This document shows, one piece after another, positions 6,745 through 14,312 of a stretch of 37,476 nucleotides of DNA. The notes beneath the pieces were generated by a model. The model had not been told where the DNA came from, ran no database searches, and saw only the letters and a program-made list of their open reading frames with translations. Position 1 is the first letter of the stretch, and each line of letters begins with the position of its first letter. Source of the DNA: DATLYB01 sp964502525 (GTDB lineage Bacteria > Bacteroidota > Bacteroidia > Chitinophagales > CAIOSU01); contig CAZCXH010000030.1 of NCBI GenBank assembly GCA_964502525.1, positions 1 through 37,476 on the forward strand, written 5' to 3'. The position numbers and the translations under genes are program-made.

Positions 6745-7647
6745 ATGCCAATCCTTTCCCTGCAAGATATCACCAAATCTTTTGGCGACAAGAAAGCGAA
6801 TGATAACATCACTTTCGAGGTGAAGGAAGGCTCTATTTTCGGACTGCTGGGTCCCAACGGAGCGGGAAAAACCACCCTCATCCGCATCATCACGAGCATT
6901 ATTATACCTGATTCGGGAATCATCCTCATTGACGGCAAGCCGCTGGAACATGCGCACCAGCAAGTGATCGGGTATATGCCCGAAGAGCGCGGGCTGTATA
7001 AGAAGATGAAAGTGGGCGAGCATCTCATTTATCTTGCCCGGCTGCGCAACCTCACTAAAAAGGAAGCAACTGACCGTGTTCGCTTGTGGCTGAACAAGTT
7101 CAACATTGCCGAATGGCATGAAAAAAAGGTGGAGGAGCTTTCAAAGGGCATGCAGCAGAAGGTGCAGTTTATCGCCACGGTGCTGCATGAGCCGAAACTG
7201 CTGATTCTTGACGAACCTTTTTCAGGATTAGACCCGATCAACACCAACCTGATCAAGGAGGAAATCAGCGAGCTGAAGAAAAAAGGGACGGCAATCATTT
7301 TTTCCACCCACCGCATGGAGCAGGTGGAGGAAATCTGTGAAGATATTGTGCTGATTAATAATGGAAGAAACATCCTGAACGGAAGTGTGCGCGAGATCAA
7401 GCAGCGCTTCAAGGAAAATAAATACAGCATCAGCTATGAAGGCGCGCTGCCCGAACTGAACGGCAGGCTCAATATCGTGGAGAAGAAAGATCATGAACTG
7501 GTGGTGCAACTGAAGGAAAGCGGCTCGCCAAATGATGTATTGCGCTATTGCATTGATAACAAAATCGAGGTGCACGGGTTCCATGAGATTTTGCCGGGCA
7601 TCAATGAGATATTCATTAAAGAAGTGGGGAAGTCGAATGTGGGTTGA
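6745..7647 (+). CDS. ABC transporter ATP-binding protein (NatA-like, ABC-2 type)
   Basis: This 300-residue ATPase subunit belongs to an ABC-2 type exporter. Walker A GPNGAGKT is at 36-43, the signature LSKGMQQK at 132-139, Walker B LLILDEP at 152-158 with the D-loop SGLD just after, and the switch His189 is in FSTHR. The C-terminal 80 residues match the accessory domain common in NatA-type subunits. I chose the ATG at 6745 because it gives the standard family N-terminus (MPILSLQDITKSFG) and lies 9 nt after a TAnnTTTG box; an upstream in-frame ATG at 6700 adds only unrelated residues. The permease follows 129 bp downstream. The pair resembles NatAB Na+ exporters, but the substrate cannot be read from sequence. 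Confidence 0.92.
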   Translation: MPILSLQDITKSFGDKKANDNITFEVKEGSIFGLLGPNGAGKTTLIRIITSIIIPDSGIILIDGKPLEHAHQQVIGYMPEERGLYKKMKVGEHLIYLARLRNLTKKEATDRVRLWLNKFNIAEWHEKKVEELSKGMQQKVQFIATVLHEPKLLILDEPFSGLDPINTNLIKEEISELKKKGTAIIFSTHRMEQVEEICEDIVLINNGRNILNGSVREIKQRFKENKYSISYEGALPELNGRLNIVEKKDHELVVQLKESGSPNDVLRYCIDNKIEVHGFHEILPGINEIFIKEVGKSNVG

Positions 7648-7648
7648 A

Positions 7649-7776
7649 TGAGAGCAGGCGTTAGATCAGATTTCAGATGTTTGATGTTAGATTTCAGATC
7701 CGAGCAGCGCACCATGTAACACTCAATATCCAACATCTAATATCCAACATCTAATATCTAACATCTGACATCTGAT
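7649..7776. repeat. Degenerate array of TTAGAT/ATCTAA words with a 14-bp period
   Basis: The right half holds three 14-bp tandem units beginning AACATCTAATATC (7732-7745, 7746-7759, 7760-7773; the third is degenerate). It abuts the permease start codon at 7777. The left half (about 7660-7700) carries the complementary words CAGATGTT and GATGTTAGAT, so the gap can fold back on itself. It separates two genes that would otherwise form a tight operon. Confidence 0.7.
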
Positions 7777-9084
7777 ATGAAGAAAACCTGGTTAATCATC
7801 CAGCGTGAATACATCTCGCGCGTGAAGAAGCGGTCGTTCATTGTCACCACGTTGCTGGCGCCTGCGGGGTTTGCGCTGTTTTTCATGGCGGTGATTTTTC
7901 TCACCGGCTATGGCGAAAGCAAAAAGCGCATCGTGGTGAAGGATGACAGCGGCTTTTTCAAAAACAAATTTGCCGATGATAATTCCCTCTACTTTTTCTT
8001 CAGCGACAGCAATTTCATGTGGCTGGAGCAGCATTACAAATCATTGAACTATGACGGCATCCTGCTGATACCGCCCGTCAGCGACCTCAACAATCCGCGG
8101 GGCATCCAGTTCCGCTCCGACAAGCAGCTTGGCATCAAAACGAAGGAATACATCGAAGGGCAGATCGCCAAAGCGTTGCGCGAGAAGAAAATCGAGCGGG
8201 CGAATATTGACAAGGACATCCTTGCCAGCCTGGACAACACCAATGTGTCGCTTGCCAGCATCGTCTATGGCGAGGAGGGCGAAAAAACGGGCGACACGCT
8301 CATCGCCACCGCGCTCGGATACATCATGGGATTTGTGATTTATATGGTGCTTTTCGTATATGGCGCGATGGTGATGAAGGGGGTGATGGAAGAAAAAACC
8401 AGCCGTATCATCGAGGTGATGGCGTCATCGGTGAAGCCCATCCAACTGATGATGGGCAAGGTGATAGGCATCGGAGCGGTGGGATTGACGCAATTCATAT
8501 TATGGTTCATCCTCATCGGCTTCGTTTATGCCGTTCTCGGCATCGCCTTTGCGGGCAAGCTGGCGCAGATGCAGCAGTTTGCCATGAACCCCGCCATGGC
8601 GCCAACGCCCGACCAATACGAGATGGCGATGGCGCTCACCGGCTGGCGCGACCTGCCCGTGCTCAAATTGCTCTTTTTCTTCCTGTTTTATTTCCTTGGG
8701 GGTTACCTCATTTACGGGGCGCTCTATGCCGCCCTCGGCTCGGCCACCAATGACGAGGGCGACTCGCAGTCGCTCACAGTGTTCATCTCCGTGCCCATCG
8801 TGGTGTCCATCTTCATCATGATGTCGGCCATCCAGGAGCCTGACAGCGCGCTGGCGGTTTGGTCGAGCATCATCCCCTTCACCGCGCCCATCGTGATGCC
8901 TGCGCGCATCCCCTTCGAGCCTGAAACATGGCAGATTGTTTTATCCATGATTTCCGTGATAGCCGGCTTCATCTTCACCACGTGGATAGCCGCCAAGATC
9001 TACCGCACGGGCATCCTCATGTATGGCAAAAAAATCACCGCCAAAGAATTGTGGAAGTGGGCGGTGCAGTCGGAGGCGTTTTGA
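7777..9084 (+). CDS. ABC-2 type transporter permease (NatB-like)
   Basis: This 435-residue membrane subunit is the partner of the preceding ATPase. It has a first membrane helix at about residues 22-46, then a large extracytoplasmic domain to about 175, followed by five or so further helices in the C-terminal half. This is the usual ABC-2/NatB architecture. The segment MEEKTSRIIEVMASSVKP after the second helix is a hallmark of the ABC-2 permease family, marking the coupling region. The start ATG directly follows the 14-bp repeat array and gives the typical KKTWLIIQREY N-terminus. The last third is noticeably GC-rich. The transported substrate is not known. Confidence 0.9.
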   Translation: MKKTWLIIQREYISRVKKRSFIVTTLLAPAGFALFFMAVIFLTGYGESKKRIVVKDDSGFFKNKFADDNSLYFFFSDSNFMWLEQHYKSLNYDGILLIPPVSDLNNPRGIQFRSDKQLGIKTKEYIEGQIAKALREKKIERANIDKDILASLDNTNVSLASIVYGEEGEKTGDTLIATALGYIMGFVIYMVLFVYGAMVMKGVMEEKTSRIIEVMASSVKPIQLMMGKVIGIGAVGLTQFILWFILIGFVYAVLGIAFAGKLAQMQQFAMNPAMAPTPDQYEMAMALTGWRDLPVLKLLFFFLFYFLGGYLIYGALYAALGSATNDEGDSQSLTVFISVPIVVSIFIMMSAIQEPDSALAVWSSIIPFTAPIVMPARIPFEPETWQIVLSMISVIAGFIFTTWIAAKIYRTGILMYGKKITAKELWKWAVQSEAF

Positions 9085-9181
9085 TTCGTTTGTTGATTGG
9101 CGCGGGGTATCTCGTTTCTTCACCGCTTTGTTTGGCAGCGCACACGGCAGAAGGTTATCAGTATCTGCGAGCATAAAAAAA

Positions 9182-9207
9182 CAAAAGCCCCCTTGCGGAG
9201 GCTTTTG
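9182..9207 (-). terminator. Intrinsic terminator for leftward transcription
   Basis: The 8-bp stem CAAAAGCC/GGCTTTTG has a short GC-rich centre. On the minus strand the hairpin is followed by a T-rich tract (complement of the A-run at 9174-9181). It would stop transcripts of the PIN toxin-antitoxin operon before they run antisense into the permease gene. The stem itself could also act rightward, with weaker T content. Confidence 0.65.
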
Positions 9208-9299
9208 CCAAAGGTAAAATGGGATGAGTATTTTACGAAATCATAAATGAAACATCGGTGCTGGGGGTAGCCGGGCCGGCAGCGTAAACGCCCACCACC

Positions 9300-9358
9300 C
9301 GCGTGCCATGAATCAAAGCTATCACCTGACACGCGTTACAAACGCGCGCCAGAACGGG
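9300..9358 (+). repeat. 59-bp direct repeat, left copy flanking the toxin-antitoxin pair
   Basis: This segment matches 10123-10181 at 58 of 59 positions. It contains CACGCG and ACGCGCGCC motifs that pair with GGCGCGCG in the fuller right copy. It ends 3 bp before the 3' end of the PIN gene. The repeat type (GGCGCGCGTTTGTAACGCG-like) resembles REP palindromes common in Bacteroidota genomes. Confidence 0.85.
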
Positions 9359-9361
9359 AGG

Positions 9362-9772
9362 TTACGATTCCAGGCTCTGAAGATACTGGTCAGGGTTCAT
9401 CACTCCGGGGTGCGATTTCGTAAAACCCTCATCACGCGTGATGAGGGTGCAATGGTTTTCAAACGCGGTAAAATATTGTATCTCATCCTCAATGTCAGGC
9501 AATTCCGACAACAACGCCTGAGTTATCGCCTTGGCGCTGGTTGGCAGTGATTCCACGCTTTGCAGCAATTGAAGCAGCTTATTCCTGATCTCATCAGGAT
9601 GATACTTTTCTTCCAGCAGATACGCAATAGTTGCAAGGCTGATTGCGCTTATACAGGTCTTGATCCTGCCCCTTGCCGATAACTCCAGCAGCATTACCGA
9701 ATCCCTCCAAAATGGCTCGCGCCTTTCAATTACATCCAATGCTACATTCGTATCCAGAAAAACTCTTTTCAT
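9362..9772 (-). CDS. PIN-domain ribonuclease, probable toxin of a VapBC-like pair
   Basis: This 136-residue PIN-domain protein has acidic residues at the expected places. Asp7 is in FLDTNV, Asp93 and Asp96 are in PDIEDE, and Asp114 is in ITRDEGF, which together would hold Mg2+ for RNA cleavage. The C-terminal block with NPDQYL is common in Bacteroidota PIN toxins. The gene overlaps the upstream ribbon-helix-helix-type antitoxin gene by 4 bp (ATGA), a classic toxin-antitoxin arrangement. The pair lies between two 59-bp direct repeats. The RNA target is unknown; VapC toxins typically cut tRNA or rRNA. Confidence 0.85.
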   Translation of the reverse strand: MKRVFLDTNVALDVIERREPFWRDSVMLLELSARGRIKTCISAISLATIAYLLEEKYHPDEIRNKLLQLLQSVESLPTSAKAITQALLSELPDIEDEIQYFTAFENHCTLITRDEGFTKSHPGVMNPDQYLQSLES

Positions 9773-10041
9773 GCAAGCTTTTTCTTTAAACGACCTCTTA
9801 GCTTTTTCTTCGCCTTCTGCATTTCCTCTTTTGTCATAATCCCCACAATAGCCCTGACGCTCGGATGAAGCGACTTCAAAAATTCTTCATCGCTCAGAGG
9901 CTTTTTTTCCTGGTCGGTCAGCCGGTCCAGATAATCTTCCACCAGCCTGGTAACGCTGGTATTCCGTTTACGCGCATAACGCTTTGCCCGCTTTGCAGTA
10001 TCGGGCTTTACGCTCAGCGTGAGCTTGTATTGCTTTTCCAT
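9769..10041 (-). CDS. Antitoxin of the PIN toxin (DUF6364/ribbon-helix-helix-like)
   Basis: This 90-residue basic protein is probably the cognate antitoxin. The N-terminal YKLTLSVKPDTAKRAKRYARKRNTSVTRLVEDYL (residues 5-38) has the alternating strand plus two helices of a ribbon-helix-helix DNA-binding domain. The lysine-rich C-terminal half (SDEEFLKSL onward) would be the toxin-neutralising part. It is the first gene of a two-gene leftward operon and overlaps the PIN gene by 4 bp. Upstream there are two copies of TTACGTAT around an exact -7 box, which suggests autoregulation. The closest family I recognise is DUF6364. Confidence 0.8.
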   Translation of the reverse strand: MEKQYKLTLSVKPDTAKRAKRYARKRNTSVTRLVEDYLDRLTDQEKKPLSDEEFLKSLHPSVRAIVGIMTKEEMQKAKKKLRGRLKKKLA

Positions 10042-10050
10042 ATTACTTTA

Positions 10051-10082
10051 TTACGTATCAAAGATAGCAGTCGTTTACGTAT
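10051..10082 (-). promoter_or_regulatory. Promoter with candidate operator repeats for the toxin-antitoxin operon
   Basis: The minus strand carries an exact -7 box TATCTTTG (10066-10059). It is bracketed by two TTACGTAT repeats on the plus strand at 10051-10058 and 10075-10082, 24 bp apart start to start and each containing the TACGTA palindrome. Paired short palindromes around the promoter are the usual target of ribbon-helix-helix antitoxins. The leader would be about 10 nt. Confidence 0.5.
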
Positions 10083-10097
10083 TTTTAAATGAGAAGA

Positions 10098-10185
10098 CCG
10101 CCCAACTGGCGCGCGATTGCATCGCGTGCCATGAATCAAAGCTATCACCTGACACGCGTTACAAACGCGCGCCAGAATGGGCGGG
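10098..10185 (+). repeat. Palindromic REP-like element with right copy of the 59-bp repeat
   Basis: The arms CCGCCCAnnTGGCGCGCG (from 10098) and CGCGCGCCAnnATGGGCGG (ending 10184) form an imperfect inverted repeat of about 30 bp. The right part, 10123-10181, is the second copy of the 59-bp repeat at 9300-9358. The left copy lacks the matching left arm, so it looks truncated. Together the two copies bracket the toxin-antitoxin pair. Confidence 0.8.
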
Positions 10186-10260
10186 CGAAAGCAAGCAGGG
10201 CAAATTAATCACTGCGGCATATTTATTTATACGCTTATTTTAGCGCCCCAAAATCCTGCG

Positions 10261-11022
10261 ATGGACATTCAATCACTCTTCACCCCCGAAGCCTTCGTCA
10301 GCCTTGTCACGCTCACCTTCATGGAGATCGTGCTCGGCATTGATAATATCATTTTCATATCCATCGTTGCCGCCAAGCTGCCGGGCGAGCAGGAGAAGCG
10401 GGCCCGCAACATCGGGCTGTCGCTGGCGCTGGTGTTCCGCATCGGGCTGCTGCTCGGCATCACATGGATCATCGGATTAACGAAGCCTTTATTTGTCATT
10501 CCCATAACGGGCATTGATTACAATATCACCGCGCGCGACCTCATCCTGCTGCTGGGGGGGCTGTTCCTCATTTATAAAAGCACCATCGAGATCCACGAGA
10601 AGATTGAAGGCCATCGCGAGGAGGATTTGAAAAAGGGAAGCGGGGAAACTCTTGCGGGTGTTGTATTTCAAATCATCCTGCTCGACATGATTTTCTCCAT
10701 TGATTCGATCCTCACGGCTGTGGGCCTCGTGAAGGAAGTGATGATAATGATTGCCGCAGTGATCATCTCCATCGGGGTGATGATGCTGTCGGCAGGCGCC
10801 ATCAGCGGCTTTGTGAACCGCAACCCCACCATCAAGATACTCGGCTTGTCGTTCCTGCTTCTCATAGGATTCATGCTGGTGCTCGAAGGCTTGCCCGACC
10901 AGCTTGCCATCCACGTGCCAAAAGGATATATCTATTTCGCCATCTTCTTCTCGCTGGGCGTGGAAATGCTGAACATGAGGATGCGCGGGAAAAGTTTAAA
11001 GTCCAAAATTCAAAAGGTTTAA
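10261..11022 (+). CDS. TerC family integral membrane protein
   Basis: This 253-residue polytopic membrane protein of the TerC family has about seven hydrophobic segments. The two hallmark acidic motifs sit in membrane helices: GIDNIIF near residues 26-32 and DMIFSIDSI near 142-150. Characterised TerC-type proteins take part in Mn2+ export, and some are linked to tellurite resistance or stress protection. I chose the ATG at 10261 because it gives the standard short N-terminus (MDIQSLFTPEAF); the open frame upstream runs into the REP-like repeat. It is a single gene with no neighbouring ter genes, so metal export or a membrane quality role is more likely than a full tellurite operon. Confidence 0.9.
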   Translation: MDIQSLFTPEAFVSLVTLTFMEIVLGIDNIIFISIVAAKLPGEQEKRARNIGLSLALVFRIGLLLGITWIIGLTKPLFVIPITGIDYNITARDLILLLGGLFLIYKSTIEIHEKIEGHREEDLKKGSGETLAGVVFQIILLDMIFSIDSILTAVGLVKEVMIMIAAVIISIGVMMLSAGAISGFVNRNPTIKILGLSFLLLIGFMLVLEGLPDQLAIHVPKGYIYFAIFFSLGVEMLNMRMRGKSLKSKIQKV

Positions 11023-11057
11023 AAATTTGATGGATAGTCGCAACTTTAAACTCAACT

Positions 11058-11151
11058 TTAGGACAGTTCTAAAATTCTACCACTTACTCCTCTCCTTCTG
11101 AAGAGGAAGGGGTGAGGCGGTGAAAAGAACAATTTTCAGAACTACCCTTTT
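11058..11151. repeat. MITE/REP-like palindromic repeat, copy 2
   Basis: This is the second copy of the element at 1964-2060. The terminal arms GGACAGTTCTAAAATTC and its imperfect complement end near 11150. The inner hairpin CCTCTCC/AAGAGG is followed by AAGGGGTGAGG. Base changes in the inner stem relative to copy 1 mostly keep the pairing. It lies between the TerC gene and the first substrate-binding protein. Confidence 0.8.
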
Positions 11152-11183
11152 GACATCAGGCTTTAAACATTAAACTTTTCTGC

Positions 11184-12995
11184 ATGAAAATTCGCACATC
11201 AATCTGCAAATCGCTGGTGTTCTCCTGCTTGGTTGTTACCGGATGCTCCGGTTCTGGTGAGAACAAAACCACCGTGTGGCAAAGCAAGCGTGCGGGAATC
11301 AACGAGGTGATCATCCATGAGTTGAGCGATCCGCAAAGGCTCAATCCTATCACTTCAACCGATGCCCATGCCACGTATATCGAATACAACATTTTTATGT
11401 ACCTGCTTGATGTGAATAAGGAAACCCTGGAACTGAATCCATCATTGGCGAAGCAGCGCCCTATAATCCGCCAATTAGCGGAAGGGGATTTTGCAGGCGG
11501 TATTTCGATTGAGTATGAGATTCGCCCGGAAGCCGTGTGGGATAACGGACAACCGGTTACAGCGCGCGATGTGGAATTTGCACTGAAGTCCGTGAAGAAT
11601 CCGTTGTCGGACTGCGAAAACCTTCGCCCCTACCTCGACTTCATCTCGCACATGGAGATTGACCCTGATAACCCGAAGAAGTTCACCTTCTTTTCGAAGG
11701 AGCCGTTCTTTGCGGCAGAATCGTCAAGCGGCTTCCAGGCGTTCATCATCCCCGAATATGTTTACGACCCGAAAGGATTAATGAAGGAATTCACCATCCG
11801 CGACCTGAGCAATCCGGCAATGGTGGAAAAGCTGAGGGGCAATCCGAAGATCATTGAATTCGCCAACGATTTTAACTCTGAAAAATATCAGCGTGAGAGA
11901 GGGTTTGTGGTGGGATGCGGACCCTATGAGTTCGTGAGTTGGACCACCGGACAGCGCGTTATTTTGCAAAAAAAGAAAAACTGGTGGGGCGATCAGCTAG
12001 CAGGCTCGGCAGTGAATTTTGACGCGCGTCCCGAAAAGCTGATTCATGAAATCATCAATGACCGCACTACCGCAGCGGCCGCCATGAAAGATGACGCCCT
12101 CGATATTTCCGATGCCATGAGGGAAAAAGATTTTTTCGATTTAAGAAACAATGAATCATTTACCGCGATGTACCATCTTTTCAACCCCACCCAACTTGCC
12201 TATACATACATCGGATTAAACATGAAAAACCTTATCCTTTCGGATGTCAGGGTGAGAAAAGCGCTAGCGCACACGGTTGACCGCGGCAAAATAATCGAAG
12301 TGCTGGTTTACGGATTAGCGGAACCCATCAACGGTCCCATTCATCCAACAAAGAAATATTACAACAAAGAGCTGAAGGGCTATGATTTTGACCTTAGCAA
12401 AGCGCAGCAACTGCTCGATGAAGCCGGGTGGAAAGATACGGATGGCGATGGCGTCCGCGATAAAGAGGTTGACGGCAAGAGACAGAAGATGCGTTTCAGT
12501 TTCAAATACAATGCAGGCAATGACACACGCGAAAAAATCGGGTTGTTCTTCAAGGAAAATTGCAGGAAGATTGGCGTTGACATTGAAATCATCGCTAAGG
12601 AATGGACGGTTTTCCTTGACGAAACCAAGAACCACAACTTCGACATCTACTGTGGCGCATGGATTGCCGATCCGGTTGAAGACGATCCCAAGCAGCTCTG
12701 GCACACCCGAAGCTATAATGGCGGAAGCAATTACGTGGGCTTTGGCGATACCGAATCCGACCTGCTGATTGAAGCGCTTCGCAGGGAGATGAATGAACAA
12801 AAGCAGGATGAGTATTACAAGCAGTTTCAGGCGATAGTTGCCGATCAGGTACCCTACATTTTTCTTTACACGCCCAACGCGCGTATCATCATGAGCAAGC
12901 GGTTTGAAAATGCCCGCGCTTACGGGGCACGACCCGGCTATACGGAACGCGAGTTGATTGTTTCGGGCAGCGGGAGAGCGGTGGCGGTCAATTAG
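11184..12995 (+). CDS. Peptide ABC transporter substrate-binding lipoprotein 1 (SBP_bac_5)
   Basis: This 603-residue family 5 solute-binding protein is of the oligopeptide/dipeptide/nickel type. A lipoprotein signal ends in the lipobox VTGC with Cys21, so it should be anchored to a membrane facing the periplasm. Family features include WDNGQPVTARDVEF, VRKALAHTVDR and, near residue 420, GWKDTDGDGVRDK, a Ca-binding-like loop often seen in this family. It is paralogous to the protein at 14313-16139, with aligned blocks along the whole length (GINEVI, HELSDP, KEWTVFLDE, SYNGGSNYVGFG). The DUF4143 ATPase gene separates the two. The ligand is unknown, and peptides are the family default. Confidence 0.9.
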   Translation: MKIRTSICKSLVFSCLVVTGCSGSGENKTTVWQSKRAGINEVIIHELSDPQRLNPITSTDAHATYIEYNIFMYLLDVNKETLELNPSLAKQRPIIRQLAEGDFAGGISIEYEIRPEAVWDNGQPVTARDVEFALKSVKNPLSDCENLRPYLDFISHMEIDPDNPKKFTFFSKEPFFAAESSSGFQAFIIPEYVYDPKGLMKEFTIRDLSNPAMVEKLRGNPKIIEFANDFNSEKYQRERGFVVGCGPYEFVSWTTGQRVILQKKKNWWGDQLAGSAVNFDARPEKLIHEIINDRTTAAAAMKDDALDISDAMREKDFFDLRNNESFTAMYHLFNPTQLAYTYIGLNMKNLILSDVRVRKALAHTVDRGKIIEVLVYGLAEPINGPIHPTKKYYNKELKGYDFDLSKAQQLLDEAGWKDTDGDGVRDKEVDGKRQKMRFSFKYNAGNDTREKIGLFFKENCRKIGVDIEIIAKEWTVFLDETKNHNFDIYCGAWIADPVEDDPKQLWHTRSYNGGSNYVGFGDTESDLLIEALRREMNEQKQDEYYKQFQAIVADQVPYIFLYTPNARIIMSKRFENARAYGARPGYTERELIVSGSGRAVAVN

Positions 12996-13017
12996 TGTTA
13001 TAGGAAACTCCGCTTGC

Positions 13018-13059
13018 AAACCCTGCATTTTTAAAATTAAACTTTAAATTTGCAGGGTT
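13018..13059. promoter_or_regulatory. Inverted repeat overlapping the -7 box of the DUF4143 ATPase gene
   Basis: AACCCTGCA (13018-13026) and TGCAGGGTT (13051-13059) are perfect arms, extended inward by AT-rich pairing to 17 bp with two mismatches. The exact -7 box TAAATTTG (13045-13052) lies inside the right arm, 9 nt before the ATG at 13062. It could be an operator, or a terminator for the preceding gene. Confidence 0.5.
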
Positions 13060-13061
13060 AT

Positions 13062-14225
13062 ATGATTGAGCGCTACCTGCAAACACATCTCCTATTTTGC
13101 CTGAATCACTTCCCTGCTGTAGCGATTTTGGGAGCAAGACAAACAGGAAAAACCACGCTGGCAAAGCACATTGCCCGTACGCTGAAAAAGAAAACTGTTT
13201 ACCTTGATTTGGAAACGCCTGAAGACCTTTTGCGGCTCCGCAACATGAAGGAATTCTTTTCAGCCAATGAAAAAAATTGCGTGATAATTGATGAAGTGCA
13301 GCGCATGCCCGGATTGTTTCCCGTCCTGCGCGGTGTGATTGACCGCTACCGGAAACCCTGCCGCTTCCTGCTGCTCGGTTCCGCCAGCCCGGAGCTTATC
13401 CGGCAATCATCCGAAACCCTTGCCGGCAGGATTGTTTACACCGAGCTGACTCCTTTCATCCTGCCGGAAGTGGAACGCAGGCAGCCCCCGCGTCATCTCT
13501 GGCTGCGGGGCGGCTTTCCCCAGGCATACCTGGCAAAAAACGCGGATGCGCTGCTGGAATGGCAGAAGTCCTTTGTGACTACATACGTGGAGCGCGACCT
13601 GCGCAACCTCGGGCTGCAGGCAAGCCCGGAAACTTTAACGCGGCTGCTCACCATGATGGCACACAACCAGGGACAGGAGCAGCATTACAGCCAATATGCC
13701 CTTTCGCTCGGAATTTCGGTGCCTACCACAACGCGTTACATTGACTTTTTTGAGAACTCGTTTATTATCAGAAGGCTGCGTCCTTATTTTTCAAATGTCA
13801 AAAAACGTCTTGTCAAATCTCCGCGCCTTTATATCCGTGATTCGGGTATTTTACATCACCTCCTTAACATCAGAACATATAATGATCTGCTGAGGCATCC
13901 GGTTGCGGGCCATTCCTGGGAGGGATTCGTAATTGAGCAAATCGCGGCAACCGCAAGGGATAAATTCCAGTATGCCTACTACCGCACACAGGACGGCTCG
14001 GAGTGCGACCTTGTTTTGCTGAAATCCGGAAAACCGTTCGCTTGCGTGGAAATCAAGCTGGCAGACGCCCCGGTGCCCGCAAAAGGCTTTTATAACTCCA
14101 TTAAAGACCTGAAGCCGAAGCACTCTTTCATCATCACTCCTTCCAACAAGGATTCTTTCGCATACGATAAAATGATAGTGATAACAGGTGTTGAGGAATT
14201 CCTATCGGGAACAGTGATCAGGTGA
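13062..14225 (+). CDS. AAA-type ATPase with DUF4143 (PD-(D/E)XK-like) C-terminal domain
   Basis: This 387-residue protein has an N-terminal P-loop ATPase (Walker A GARQTGKTT near 24-32; Walker B VIIDEVQ near 75-81; sensor LLGSASPEL) and a C-terminal DUF4143 domain. The latter contains GSECDLVL followed by CVEIKL near 318-335, the D-(x)n-ExK pattern of the PD-(D/E)XK nuclease fold. A winged-helix-like segment lies between them. Such ATPases are abundant, patchily distributed accessory genes of unknown function. I chose the ATG at 13062; a TTG at 13050 would add four residues. The gene splits two paralogous binding-protein genes and carries its own promoter-like box, which suggests later insertion. 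Confidence 0.9.
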   Translation: MIERYLQTHLLFCLNHFPAVAILGARQTGKTTLAKHIARTLKKKTVYLDLETPEDLLRLRNMKEFFSANEKNCVIIDEVQRMPGLFPVLRGVIDRYRKPCRFLLLGSASPELIRQSSETLAGRIVYTELTPFILPEVERRQPPRHLWLRGGFPQAYLAKNADALLEWQKSFVTTYVERDLRNLGLQASPETLTRLLTMMAHNQGQEQHYSQYALSLGISVPTTTRYIDFFENSFIIRRLRPYFSNVKKRLVKSPRLYIRDSGILHHLLNIRTYNDLLRHPVAGHSWEGFVIEQIAATARDKFQYAYYRTQDGSECDLVLLKSGKPFACVEIKLADAPVPAKGFYNSIKDLKPKHSFIITPSNKDSFAYDKMIVITGVEEFLSGTVIR

Positions 14226-14268
14226 ATGATTTCATTCAAAAGTATGTCAAACCTGCTCCTCTAATCCT

Positions 14269-14276
14269 TATATTTG
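14269..14276 (+). promoter_or_regulatory. -7 box (TATATTTG) for the second binding-protein operon
   Basis: This exact TAnnTTTG match lies 36 nt upstream of the ATG at 14313, in the gap after the DUF4143 gene. It would give a leader of roughly 30 nt and drive the binding protein plus both permeases. No convincing -33 TTTG is seen. Confidence 0.45.
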
Positions 14277-14312
14277 CCAACCCTGTTTTCCATTCATTTC
14301 AAATCATTCCAA

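Noticed and set aside
7732..7773. 14-bp tandem units considered as a CRISPR-like array
   Set aside because: The units are contiguous with no spacers, are too short, and there are no cas genes in the window.
9120..9332. 70-codon frame on the minus strand downstream of the PIN gene
   Set aside because: It runs across the intrinsic terminator and the 59-bp repeat, and its translation has no domain-like features.
12315..13028. 237-codon frame antisense to the first binding-protein gene
   Set aside because: It is the mirror of a well-supported SBP_bac_5 coding sequence and carries no recognisable motif.
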